DNA of 64,000 nt from the NCBI GenBank assembly GCA_034421575.1, contig DAOUKG010000035.1:33963-97962 (forward strand), in the 5' to 3' direction. Below the pieces are notes generated by a model that saw nothing but the letters and a program-made list of their open reading frames with translations, did no database searches and was not told where the DNA came from. Source of the DNA: VXLM01 sp034421575 (GTDB taxonomy: Bacteria; Chloroflexota; Dehalococcoidia; Lucifugimonadales; VXLM01). Made by a program: the position numbers and the translations under genes. This document shows, one piece after another, positions 43,350 through 51,900 of the stretch (position 1 is its first letter; every line of letters starts with the position of its first letter).

Positions 43350-44435
43350 ATGACGACACTCGTCTATCCCTCTTGGGAAGAACAGGTAACGGCGTGGAAC
43401 GAGTTTACCAAGGGCAGCTTCGGGGGAGAGTGGAAGGCGCCAATGATCGCGCCGGAGACTCCGACGTTCATGGCTCTGCCGCACGCGGAAAGGCGGGAGC
43501 AGCTCGAGGGCATGGACGCCGTGATCATCGGAGCGCCCTATGTCGCGTCGAAGACGGAGAAGTACGCGGGTGTAGACCGGCGGGAGTGGGTCGCTGCTCC
43601 TCAACGTGTGCGTCAGCAGTCGATCAGGTACCAGTCAGGGTACATCCAAGACTTCGATCTCGACGTCTTCGAGCACATCAAGGCCGTGGACTACGGCGAC
43701 GCCGACATACCACAGGAAATTCTCGACGACCAATCACCTGAGGCGATACTACGGGCACAGGCGGCGGTGGTCGAGAAGGTCGGCCACGCGCTTGACGCTG
43801 GCGCCGTGCCGGTGGTGATCGGGCAGAACTCGCCGTGCGGGTCATATGCCATAGCCAAGCCGATTGCGGAGCGAGCGGAGGGGCTTGTGGGCTGCGTCAG
43901 CCTTGACACGCACTGGGACGCGCAGCCGCTCGATCACCTTACGGGAGATCCTCGCATCGCGGGATCGGCAAGCTGGAAGGAGAAGATGTACGAGTTCCAC
44001 GACAACATGCTCCCGGAGCACCTCGTGGAGATCGGCGAGCGCGGGATGCTCGAGAAAAAGGAGATCGTCCGCAAGTACCTGCAGGCGGGCGCGCGGTTCA
44101 TCTCGACGTGGGAGGTGCGCACGAGCCTGGGAATCGAGGGGCTGGTATCCGAACTCGACCGGGCGTACCAAGGGACCGAAACGGTATATGCCCATTTCGA
44201 CATGGACGTGATGGGTGGCGCTGGTCCGGCCCCCGGGGATATTCTCGGCGAGGCGGTGGAGCCCATCGCCTTGACGGACTACGAGATCATCCGCATCGCA
44301 CACGAGATCGGCAAGCGAGGGCTTTCCGGGCTGTCGTTCATCTGCATACCCCCGGGATCGGCGGTGACGTACCGGGTGGTGGTGTACGTGATCATGTACA
44401 TGCTGGCCGGACTGGCGATGCGGAAGATGGGGTGA
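43350..44435 (+). CDS. Arginase/agmatinase-fold protein with altered metal site
   Basis: A 361-residue ureohydrolase-fold protein. The second metal motif is VSLDTHWDAQ (Asp186, His188, Asp190), and the third is HFDMDVMGGAGPAPG (Asp284, Asp286). The first motif, usually GGDHS, reads VVIGQNSPCGS (Gln159, Asn160), so one histidine ligand is missing. The third motif also ends in glycine where family members have DP. These changes may mean one metal, a different reaction, or loss of ureohydrolase activity. AAGGAGA lies seven bases before the ATG. It converges on the methionine aminopeptidase gene. Confidence 0.85.
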   Translation: MTTLVYPSWEEQVTAWNEFTKGSFGGEWKAPMIAPETPTFMALPHAERREQLEGMDAVIIGAPYVASKTEKYAGVDRREWVAAPQRVRQQSIRYQSGYIQDFDLDVFEHIKAVDYGDADIPQEILDDQSPEAILRAQAAVVEKVGHALDAGAVPVVIGQNSPCGSYAIAKPIAERAEGLVGCVSLDTHWDAQPLDHLTGDPRIAGSASWKEKMYEFHDNMLPEHLVEIGERGMLEKKEIVRKYLQAGARFISTWEVRTSLGIEGLVSELDRAYQGTETVYAHFDMDVMGGAGPAPGDILGEAVEPIALTDYEIIRIAHEIGKRGLSGLSFICIPPGSAVTYRVVVYVIMYMLAGLAMRKMG

Positions 44436-44458
44436 TGCCGGCTATATTGCACTCTCAA

Positions 44459-45202
44459 TCAAGCCGTGACTACCATTGGGCCGCGTTGAGTGATGATGAC
44501 AGTGTGCTCGAAGTGAGCGGAAGGCGCGCCGTCCGCGGTCTTGATGGTCCAGCCGTCGTCATCGGTCAATGACTCGCCCGATCCACTAGAAATGACCGGT
44601 TCTATGGCAATGACGAGGCCCGGACTCAGTTGCCGATTGTCCCACGGGTCGTAGTAGTTGGGCACGAACGGTTCTTCGTGAACCGATCTGCCGACGCCGT
44701 GACCTCCAAGCTCCGGGATTACACGAAAACCTTGGCGTTCGACTTCGGACTGTATAGACTGTCCGATCCCATTCAACGGCCTGTTGGCTCTCGCAACCTT
44801 GAGGGCGGTGTACAATGCCGACCGAGCGCATCTAGCCAACCTGCGCTTCTGCGAGGTCACACGGCCTACGCCTACGGTTACGGCGGCGTCGGCGAAGTAG
44901 CCGTTTAGCTCCGCCGTGACGTCGAGCTTCACCAAGTCGCCTTCTCGGACCGTGCTCGTCTTTCGTGGGATACCGTGAACTGCCTCGTCGTTGATACTGA
45001 TACAGGCAGCACCGGGGAACCCATACACGATTTGAGGCCCTGAACGCGCTCCATTCCTTTCAAATACATCCGCGCATAAATCGTCGAGGGCTTGGGTGGT
45101 CATTCCGGACTTTACGGCCTTCTTCATGGTGTCGAGGGCCGATCTCACGACCTTGCCTACTCTTACTATGCCTTCCAGTTCATCATTGTTGCGTATGGTC
45201 AA
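44459..45202 (-). CDS. map: Methionine aminopeptidase, type I
   Basis: Removes the initiator methionine from new proteins. The five metal ligands are all visible: KLDVTAELNGYFADAAVT (two Asp), GHGVGRSVHEEP (His), AIEPVI (Glu) and HFEHTVIIT (Glu). The substrate histidine is in NDEAVHGIP. I set the start at TTG 45202 (247 residues, MTIRNNDELEGI), because AAGAGAGG lies six bases upstream; a longer frame to 45247 is not supported. The gene is convergent with the arginase-like gene. Confidence 0.93.
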   Translation of the reverse strand: MTIRNNDELEGIVRVGKVVRSALDTMKKAVKSGMTTQALDDLCADVFERNGARSGPQIVYGFPGAACISINDEAVHGIPRKTSTVREGDLVKLDVTAELNGYFADAAVTVGVGRVTSQKRRLARCARSALYTALKVARANRPLNGIGQSIQSEVERQGFRVIPELGGHGVGRSVHEEPFVPNYYDPWDNRQLSPGLVIAIEPVISSGSGESLTDDDGWTIKTADGAPSAHFEHTVIITQRGPMVVTA

Positions 45203-45308
45203 AGTCAGCCTCTCTTGTTTGTCGGCGCCATGGGCAGGATCAATCAATCTGAAATGAACTATTGCCCGCGAATCCGGCCGGTTCTCCCATAGTAAGTTCC
45301 CACCGAGA

Positions 45309-45995
45309 GTGTGTCAAAGTTGCGGCTCCGCACACATACGCCGTACCATTAGCGAGAAGGTATCCACATCTTTGCCTAAGCAATTGTCCTCCACCCCCCA
45401 ACGCCACTTCGATATCCGTCCATTGAGTTTCTTCCATTTGTTTAAGCTGTGGGGCGTACTGGCCGTATTGGTACTAGCAATAGGCGCGTCCGCGGGGACC
45501 GCAGCAGCGCAGGGGCGCGAAGCGCCGGTGCTGATTTTGGACGTGACACAGGGCAACTACGGTGTCGTCGTTCGTGTGCTTCCGAGAGTGCCTGCGGTGG
45601 GGCCGATCAACTTCACCATTTCTCCCACAGCCGCTAAAGATGGATCGCCCGTACACGACGCGGACATCACGTTGGTCGCGCACGATGTCGAGGGTATGCC
45701 CGTCTACCAGGTGAAGGCGCTCAACACGCCTGCCAACCAGGACGAATATGTCGGAAACCTCGTGATCAAATCCGATGGGGCATGGAGCATCCACGTAGAG
45801 ATTGACTCTGAAGAGCTTGGCTCGGAGGTGTTCATTGCCCGGATATCGGTCGCGCCCGCTGCCGTTGAGGCCACGCCGGAGGCAGGGTGGCTGATGGTCC
45901 TGGTGATGGTGGCCTTCGTGGCCGGAGGCGTTTTCATCTGGCTGAGTTCCCGTCGGGCGTTGGCGCGCCGTGCGGGCTCTCGGCCTACGAGTTAG
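45309..45995 (+). CDS. Secreted protein with C-terminal membrane anchor, unknown function
   Basis: Up to 228 residues. A hydrophobic segment (LWGVLAVLVLAIGASAGTAAAQG) fits a signal peptide with cleavage after AAA. A beta-rich domain of about 110 residues follows (FTISPTAAKDGSPVHDADITLVAHDVEGM...WSIHVEID), reminiscent of YtkA/FixH-like or copper-resistance accessory domains. A C-terminal helix (GWLMVLVMVAFVAGGVFIWLSS) and an Arg-rich tail close it. The GTG start at 45309 is doubtful; a TTG nearer the signal segment may be used. Its 3' end overlaps the convergent lutB gene by 11 bases. Confidence 0.6.
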   Translation: MCQSCGSAHIRRTISEKVSTSLPKQLSSTPQRHFDIRPLSFFHLFKLWGVLAVLVLAIGASAGTAAAQGREAPVLILDVTQGNYGVVVRVLPRVPAVGPINFTISPTAAKDGSPVHDADITLVAHDVEGMPVYQVKALNTPANQDEYVGNLVIKSDGAWSIHVEIDSEELGSEVFIARISVAPAAVEATPEAGWLMVLVMVAFVAGGVFIWLSSRRALARRAGSRPTS

Positions 45996-47415
45996 TCCCC
46001 TTCTTCCACCTCGCGCGGAACGGCGACGACGATACGGCGGGGAAGCTCCTGTGGCGAGTCCAACCGGATAGGGGTGGTGGAAGACGGCGCAGCCGTCCTT
46101 TCCTGGCAAATGGCATTTGGACGAATCGACCGATCAGGTTGGCGAGGCGCATCATCGACGGGCCGCTGACCGAAGACCTCCACGCCTTCATTGCCAGGCT
46201 TTCCAGCGGTGACGACTTTTTGCGGTTTGAATCGGTGTTGCCCTCGGTTACCTCGCTGCGGAGGTAGAGGAGCATCCGGGGCAGATCGATGCGAACGGGA
46301 CAGGCCTCCTTGCATGCGCCGCACAGGCTCGACGCGTAGGGGAGATCCTTGGCGTCCGGGACGTTGGTGAGCACGGGAGAGACGACAGCCCCAATGGGGC
46401 CTGAGTAGACCCAGCCGTAGGAGTGGCCGCCGACCTTGCGGTATACGGGGCATGCGTTGAGACACGCGCCGCAGCGGATGCAGTACAGCGCCTCGCGCAG
46501 GTGGGGATCGGCCAGGAGTTTCGAGCGCCCGTTGTCGACAATGACGAGGTGAAACTCGTCGGGGCCGTCCTCCTCAACCGTGCTCCTGGGGCCAGTCACC
46601 ATGGTGACGTAGCTCGAAATGCGCTGTCCCGTTGCCGAACGGATCAAGAGACGGAGAAACGTCCCCATGTCCTCCATGGACGGAACGATCTTCTCCATGC
46701 CCATGATGGCGACGTGTGTCTTGGGCATCGACGTGGACATGCGGCCATTGCCCTCGTTGGTAACCAGGACGAGCGTTCCCGTCTCGGCGACGACGAAATT
46801 CGCGCCAGTGATTCCCATGTCTGCCTGGATGAACTTTTCGCGCAGTTCGGTTCGGGCGGCGTTTGCCAGTTCCTCCACACCGGCGTTGGGGTCGGTGCCA
46901 AGGTTCTCGTGGAATAGCTCGTTCACGTCCGACTTGGACATGTGAATCGCAGGAACGATGATGTGATAGGGCGTCTGGCCCGCAAGCTGGACGAGGTACT
47001 CGCCCAGATCGGTCTCGACAGCCTCGATCTCCTGCTTCGCCAGGTTGGAATTGAGGTCCATCTCCTCAGAGAGCATGGACTTGCCCTTGATGACGGACCT
47101 GACGTCTTTTTCCTTGGCGAGGTCGAGGACGTACTTCGTAGCGGCAGCGGAGTCCTTGGCGAAGAAGATATTGCCGCCGGCCTTCTCGACGTTTTCCGCG
47201 GCCATTTCCAGGTAATGGTCGAGGTGCTCGATTGTGTGGGCCTTGATCTGGCGGGCGCGATCGCGCAGGTTCTCCCAGTTGTGGGTGGCGGCGGCCTGCT
47301 GGAGACGACCCTGGTTGAACCCGCTGTAGAGGGTCTTGAGGTGCTTTTGAATAGCTTCGTCGCCCAGCGTGTCGGCGGCTAGGGTCTTGAACTCTTTGGT
47401 GCGGTTCTCTGCCAT
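45985..47415 (-). CDS. lutB: LutB-type lactate oxidation iron-sulfur protein
   Basis: A 476-residue subunit of the LutABC L-lactate dehydrogenase complex. The N-terminal LUD domain carries FFAKDSAAATKYVLDLAKEKDVRSVIKGKSM and ITGANFVVAETGTLVLVTNEGNGRMS. Two 4Fe-4S motifs follow, CIRCGACLNACP and CGACKEACP. The C-terminus ends SFPAVSSSPFRARW as in the family. It lies six bases downstream of lutA in one operon. No lutC gene is found next to it, which is unusual since LutC normally completes the complex. Confidence 0.92.
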   Translation of the reverse strand: MAENRTKEFKTLAADTLGDEAIQKHLKTLYSGFNQGRLQQAAATHNWENLRDRARQIKAHTIEHLDHYLEMAAENVEKAGGNIFFAKDSAAATKYVLDLAKEKDVRSVIKGKSMLSEEMDLNSNLAKQEIEAVETDLGEYLVQLAGQTPYHIIVPAIHMSKSDVNELFHENLGTDPNAGVEELANAARTELREKFIQADMGITGANFVVAETGTLVLVTNEGNGRMSTSMPKTHVAIMGMEKIVPSMEDMGTFLRLLIRSATGQRISSYVTMVTGPRSTVEEDGPDEFHLVIVDNGRSKLLADPHLREALYCIRCGACLNACPVYRKVGGHSYGWVYSGPIGAVVSPVLTNVPDAKDLPYASSLCGACKEACPVRIDLPRMLLYLRSEVTEGNTDSNRKKSSPLESLAMKAWRSSVSGPSMMRLANLIGRFVQMPFARKGRLRRLPPPLSGWTRHRSFPAVSSSPFRARWKKGTNS

Positions 47416-47421
47416 GACGAG

Positions 47422-48177
47422 TTAGCCCGTTCCTTCGTCAAGCAACTCTGCCAGGTGCAGGGGGCGGACGGGAATTCCCTGCTTTTCGAGTCCGCCGCCG
47501 ATGTGCATGAGGCAGGTGATATCGCAGGCCACTACGGCGTCCGCGCCGGAGTTGCGTATGTGCGTGAGCTTTTCATCGAGCATCGCACCGGAGATGTCGG
47601 GATACTTCACCGAGAACGTCCCCCCGAAGCCGCAGCACACCTCCGACTGCTCCATCTCCGCAAGCTCGACGCCCGGGGTGGAGTTGATCAGTTCGCGGGC
47701 TTGGGTCGTCGCGCCTAGCTCTCTCATCAGGTGACACGCCTCGTGGTAGGTGACGCGAGTTGAGGCTTCTGACTGACCCGATTCCGTCTTCTCGTCCGAG
47801 CCGAGAACATCCACAAGGAATTCCGATAGCTCGTACACATGACTGCCGATGTCCGACGCTCGTTGGAGTAGGGCAGGGTGGTCGTGGAAGAGCTCTTGGT
47901 AGAAGACCCTGACCATGCTCGCGCACGAACCGGACGGCATGACGATGTGCTCGATTCCCTCGTACATGTCGAGGAACCGCTCCGCAAGAGGTCGCGCCTC
48001 CTTCCAGTAGCCGGAGTTGAAGGCCGGCTGGCCGCAGCAGGTCTGAGCAGGGTCGAAATCCACGTCGACGCCGTTACGGCGCAGTACGCGGACCGTGCTC
48101 TCTCCCACCTCGGGGTAGAACTGGTCGACGACACAGGTTACGAACAGGGAGGCGTTCTTGGGAGGGGTCTGACTCAC
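47422..48177 (-). CDS. lutA: LutA-type Fe-S oxidoreductase (CCG-domain)
   Basis: A 251-residue partner of LutB in lactate oxidation. Two cysteine-rich CCG domains are visible: FDPAQTCCGQPAFNSGYWKEA near residue 43 and EVCCGFGGTFSVKYPDISGAML near 180, together with VMPSGSCASMVR and YHEACHLMRELG. These supply ligands of heterodisulfide-reductase-like iron-sulfur clusters. The lutB ATG starts six bases after its stop. Confidence 0.93.
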   Translation of the reverse strand: MSQTPPKNASLFVTCVVDQFYPEVGESTVRVLRRNGVDVDFDPAQTCCGQPAFNSGYWKEARPLAERFLDMYEGIEHIVMPSGSCASMVRVFYQELFHDHPALLQRASDIGSHVYELSEFLVDVLGSDEKTESGQSEASTRVTYHEACHLMRELGATTQARELINSTPGVELAEMEQSEVCCGFGGTFSVKYPDISGAMLDEKLTHIRNSGADAVVACDITCLMHIGGGLEKQGIPVRPLHLAELLDEGTG

Positions 48178-48210
48178 GGGGATGCTTGCCTCACAGGACA
48201 GCGCGCCCCG

Positions 48211-48450
48211 TTAGACGAGGTCTTTCAGGATGAAACCGAACATCCAGGCCACCATCAATACCGGGCCTGCGGCAACCAGGTTGCTTTCCTCACTTTCGTA
48301 CGCGGGGCCGTGAAGGGCCAGGTAGACGAGATAGCCGATGAGGCCGGCGACCAGAAGCCATACGGATATGGTCGTGACGCCCAAGGCGAATCCAACGGCT
48401 AGTCCCCCAATGGCCCAGAGTAACGGCGAGTCGATGATGCGAAGAATCAA
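48211..48450 (-). CDS. Small two-helix membrane protein
   Basis: A 79-residue protein with hydrophobic segments SPLLWAIGGLAVGFALGVTTISVWLLVAGLIGYLVYLAL and LVAAGPVLMVAWMFGFILKDLV. I set the start at TTG 48450 because AAAGGA lies eight bases upstream; the frame runs back to another TTG at 48471. It ends 33 bases before lutA on the same strand. Function unknown. Confidence 0.6.
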   Translation of the reverse strand: MILRIIDSPLLWAIGGLAVGFALGVTTISVWLLVAGLIGYLVYLALHGPAYESEESNLVAAGPVLMVAWMFGFILKDLV

Positions 48451-48764
48451 GGTCGATGTCCTTTCAAGCAAAGGATACCCCGCCTGTGCCGATCCTGCAA
48501 TCCTCTTGCCTTAAATCAATGTTTGATTCACTCGTATTGAGCTATGGATTTCGACATCGCTGTGATTCCGGAATCCGGCCTTCGCCGGAGTATTTCTCAT
48601 GAAGGTTGCCGCCGACACCACCAATCTGTTGACGCAAAAGAAGGGCAACCACAAGGGTTGCCCCTACGGGAGGTTGGCCGGGGGGTATTTTCAGGGTAAT
48701 GACAGGATGTGTGGGTGTGCTGGGAGAGGTGAGGGCCCGTCCAGCCGAGGATTTTTCGAAAATT

Positions 48765-48792
48765 TGTTGCATGGTGTTGCATTCTGTTGCAT
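48765..48792 (-). repeat. Three ATGCAACA units at exact 10-bp period
   Basis: On the plus strand TGTTGCAT begins at 48765, 48775 and 48785. Read on the minus strand it is ATGCAACA three times, followed by AAATTTTCG, closely matching the array at 786-813. Confidence 0.75.
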
Positions 48793-49138
48793 TTTTCTCG
48801 TTATCGTAAAGTTCACGACTTCGCCCGGGGCACCTAACACAAAGCAAGTTGAAGAAGCGCAAGAGCATGGTCTTCTCTTGTTGTATTTGAGCCATGCTGT
48901 GTCAGTTCCTCGTTGTCGTGAGAGTGGGCGGCTAGCAGCCGCTCATGAATAGTGTGGTACATGCGTTCTTGTTTGTCAAATTGGGAAAGAGCGTGGGGGG
49001 AACGGCGATTTCCTGTTTTTCCATTGAGCAACGGGGAAGGACAACCACAAGGGCTGTCCCTACGATGGGTTGGTCGTGGGCTATTTTCAGAGGAATCCCT
49101 CATGTCGGCTGCCGCCGACACCACGAAACATGGAAATT

Positions 49139-49166
49139 GTAGGGGCGATTCGCGAATCGCCCCTAC
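49139..49166. repeat. Perfect 28-bp palindrome, second copy
   Basis: Arms GTAGGGGCGATTCG / CGAATCGCCCCTAC, identical to 8371-8398. Flanking blocks are also shared: CACCACGAAACATGGAAATT before it, and GGTTATTTTCAGGGTAATG after it. Confidence 0.85.
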
Positions 49167-49226
49167 GGGTGGTTATTTTCAGGGTAATGGCGGACGAAAA
49201 GCGATTGAACGAGAAGGCGGCAGGAG

Positions 49227-50069
49227 CTACGTACCGGCTATCGCGCTCTGCCGTTCGACCTCGTAGAGGAGTATGGAGGCGACGGACGCGACGTTGAGGG
49301 ATGATACCGAGCCGTGCATGGGGATTCTCACCATGGCGTCGCAGACCTTGACGTAGTTCATGCTGAGGCCGTGGGTCTCGTTGCCTATGACGAGTGCTAC
49401 CGGCCTCTCGAACTTCTGCCGATGGATGTCGTGGGCCGCATGGGCGGAGCTGCCTACCAACCGGAACGAGGGGTGATTCTTGCGAATGGAGTTGGCCCAA
49501 GTTCGGACCTCGCGGTGCGAGGGCAGCCGGACGACCGGCAATGAGAAGAGCGAACTCATGCTTGCTCGGACCGTCTGAGGATCGTAGAGATCGACAGCGT
49601 GGCCCGTGAGGATGAGACCCGCCGCGCCGAACGCCTCGCACGTTCGGATGATCGTGCCAAGGTTCCCGTGATCGGCGGGCCTGTCGAATACGACAACGAC
49701 CGAATCCTCCTCCACAAGTATCCTCGATACATCCTCCGGCGGCATCTCGATGAGGGCGATGAGCTCTGATCCCTTCTCCTGCTTGCTCGACCACCGAAGG
49801 GACTCGAACAGGCGAGTGGGCAGCTCGAAGTGACGGCGAGCACGCGAGCGATCAAGGAGTTTCCGTGCAAAACTGGACAGTTCCATGTCGCCCGGATAGT
49901 ACAGTGTGTCGATCTTCCATCCGTGCGTCATGGCGTGCCGGATGGTCGGTATGCCCTCGACGAAGAACCTGCGGTGCTCCTGGCGCCTGGCGCGGCTGCG
50001 GCTGAGGGCTTCCGCGTGTTCAAACGCGTTGTTGTTCTCGGACCGGAGCTTGATGATTTGAGGGGACAT
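49227..50069 (-). CDS. TrmH/SpoU-family RNA 2'-O-methyltransferase
   Basis: A 280-residue SPOUT enzyme that methylates ribose in rRNA or tRNA. The N-terminal substrate-binding part has RSRARRQEHRRFFVEGIPTIRHAM. The knotted SAM domain carries motif 1 DRPADHGNLGTIIRTCEAFGA, motif 2 ALVIGNETHGLS and motif 3 IPMHGSVSSLNVASVASILLYEV. The target nucleotide cannot be told. ATG 50069 lies 203 bases from the divergent ccdA gene; that gap holds no feature I recognise. Confidence 0.92.
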   Translation of the reverse strand: MSPQIIKLRSENNNAFEHAEALSRSRARRQEHRRFFVEGIPTIRHAMTHGWKIDTLYYPGDMELSSFARKLLDRSRARRHFELPTRLFESLRWSSKQEKGSELIALIEMPPEDVSRILVEEDSVVVVFDRPADHGNLGTIIRTCEAFGAAGLILTGHAVDLYDPQTVRASMSSLFSLPVVRLPSHREVRTWANSIRKNHPSFRLVGSSAHAAHDIHRQKFERPVALVIGNETHGLSMNYVKVCDAMVRIPMHGSVSSLNVASVASILLYEVERQSAIAGT

Positions 50070-50272
50070 ACCGTGTAAGTATAGTACCGGATGCCCCCTG
50101 CGGTCTCGGTACGTGACAGCGTGATACTATGAGTCCAAGGATGATATGGGGTCGTTACGGTATTGTCACATTTTGGTTAGCCTACGGTAAGAATGCGCCG
50201 CTATCGTAAGAAGAGACGAGTGCAGGGCGGACGCGGTGATGAGAGCTATACACTCAGGGAGGTCACTGACGC

Positions 50273-51175
50273 ATGAGCACTGAAGTTTCGACCGAGCAGA
50301 CGAATGTCCTCAAGACGTACCTGCTGCCCGCGCTTGCGGCGATAGTCCCGCTGGTGGCAGCGTTCGTCGGCGCGGCCATTACCGGCACCGGCACGACGGC
50401 CGTGGTCGACAGCGCCCTTCGACTATCGGGAGGAGCGAGCCAGGAGCTCGAAGAGCTCAGCAGCCTCCTGCCGCTGGGATTCGCATTCGGAGCCGGTCTC
50501 GTGGCGAGCGTCAATCCCTGCGGGTTCGCCATGCTTCCGGCCTATCTCGCGCTGTACATGGGATCCACGGCAGACGCCGATCAGCAGACCAATGTCTTTA
50601 CCCGGTTGGGTAAGGCCATCCTCGTCGGGGTGGTGGTTACGCTCGGATTCATCGTGTTGTTCGGCATAGCGGGCGTGGTGATCGGAGGGGGAGCGCGACA
50701 GGTCATTGACATCATCCCCTGGGTCGGACTCACCATCGGAATCGTGCTCGCGCTGGTCGGAGGCTGGCTCCTCAGCGGCGGCAAGATCTACACAGCAATA
50801 GCACAGCAGGCATCGACCAAGTTCGGTGACCCCAGCAACGTGGGAGTCAAGGGATATTTCCTGTTCGGCCTCAGCTACGGGACGGCGTCCCTGAGCTGCA
50901 CCCTGCCCATATTCATTGCGGTTCTCGGCATAGGAGTAGCCACGAACACGCTCGTCGATTCCCTTGTCTCGTTCGTGCTCTTCGCTCTCGGAATGGGGAC
51001 GGTGATCCTGGTGCTGACCATCGCCATGGCGCTCTTCAAGGGAGCGTTGGTGGGGGCGCTCCGTAAGATCCTCCCGTACACCCAACCGGTCAGCGCGGCA
51101 TTCATGATCCTCGCGGGCTCCTACATAGTCTTCTACTGGCTCACGGAGGGTGAACTGCTCGACAAGATCATGTAG
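50273..51175 (+). CDS. CcdA-type cytochrome c biogenesis/thiol-redox membrane protein
   Basis: A 300-residue membrane protein that passes reducing power across the membrane. The redox cysteines are in VASVNPCGFAMLPAYLALYMG near residue 83 and GLSYGTASLSCTLPIFIAVLG near 210. Between and after them are six to seven hydrophobic segments. An extra N-terminal helix (LPALAAIVPLVAAFVGAAIT) precedes the usual CcdA start. GGGAGG lies upstream of ATG 50273. A strong terminator follows the gene. Confidence 0.9.
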   Translation: MSTEVSTEQTNVLKTYLLPALAAIVPLVAAFVGAAITGTGTTAVVDSALRLSGGASQELEELSSLLPLGFAFGAGLVASVNPCGFAMLPAYLALYMGSTADADQQTNVFTRLGKAILVGVVVTLGFIVLFGIAGVVIGGGARQVIDIIPWVGLTIGIVLALVGGWLLSGGKIYTAIAQQASTKFGDPSNVGVKGYFLFGLSYGTASLSCTLPIFIAVLGIGVATNTLVDSLVSFVLFALGMGTVILVLTIAMALFKGALVGALRKILPYTQPVSAAFMILAGSYIVFYWLTEGELLDKIM

Positions 51176-51201
51176 AGTCCCGTCAGGGTAGTAGACAGCA
51201 A

Positions 51202-51252
51202 AGATTCGGCGCGTCCTGTGCAGACAGGCAATGGACGCGCCGAATCTGTTTT
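51202..51252 (+). terminator. Intrinsic terminator after ccdA-like gene
   Basis: A perfect 15-base stem, AGATTCGGCGCGTCC (51202-51216) with GGACGCGCCGAATCT (51233-51247), encloses a 16-base loop. GTTTT follows. Confidence 0.85.
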
Positions 51253-51342
51253 CCAGCTACGGATTCCTTTACACTCCTTCGGCCCGGTAGCTATAATCGT
51301 TTGCTGTGCCTTTCCCTCCGGGTGTGAAGCGTTGGGACGGCA

Positions 51343-51900
51343 ATGCTTGGACTCGAGGAACCGGTCGTGGCGGTCGTCCCGATTTTGGAATATCCACACA
51401 GCATCCTGCGTCAAAGGGCGAAGAGCGTGACGAAGATCGATAGAAACGTGTTTCGTCTTGCCGATGATCTCATGGACACGCTCGTTGACTCCGGTGGAGT
51501 CGGCTTGGCGGCGAACCAGATCGGCTCTCTGAGGCGAGTGATCGCTCTCAAGATGCCGGAGGATGAGGAGCCCAGCGCCTACATCAACCCCCGAATCGTC
51601 CATCGCGAGGGCGAGCGGGAGGTCACCGAGGGCTGCCTGAGCTTTCCCGACCACTACGGCATCGTTCGGCGTTCGATGACCGTCCAGGTTACCGGTCTCG
51701 ACCGCAAGACGAACGTATTCCGCATATGCGCGGAAGGCCTCCTCGCCCAGGCGTTCGAGCACGAGACCGACCACCTTGACGGAATCCTCTTCATCGACCA
51801 CCTCATTAGCCACGAGCACCTGTTTGAGTATCCCACCGAAGAGGAACTCGCAGCACGGGCCCGAGAGGGCGAAGAATGTCCAACGGACGAAGGGCTATGA
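51343..51900 (+). CDS. def: Peptide deformylase
   Basis: Removes the N-formyl group from nascent proteins. All three signatures are present in 185 residues: GVGLAANQIG (52-61), EGCLSFP with metal-ligand Cys98, and QAFEHETDHLDG with His140, Glu141 and His144. The third is HETDH, where HEIDH or HELDH is usual; the metal ligands are kept. It opens an operon with cca, secD and secF, whose first junction overlaps by four bases. Confidence 0.96.
   Translation: MLGLEEPVVAVVPILEYPHSILRQRAKSVTKIDRNVFRLADDLMDTLVDSGGVGLAANQIGSLRRVIALKMPEDEEPSAYINPRIVHREGEREVTEGCLSFPDHYGIVRRSMTVQVTGLDRKTNVFRICAEGLLAQAFEHETDHLDGILFIDHLISHEHLFEYPTEEELAARAREGEECPTDEGL

Larger units (their letters stand above)
48451..49226. 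other. Repeat-dense intergenic region
   Basis: About 775 bases without a gene. A GGAATCCGGCCTTCGCCGGA hairpin repeat lies at 48570-48591. Composite blocks with GGGCAACCACAAGGGTTGCC occur at about 48642-48700, and a second set from 49030 to 49190 includes the 28-base palindrome at 49139-49166. The triplet motif at 48765-48792 is listed separately. The stretch between (48793-49030) has no feature I recognise. Confidence 0.7.
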
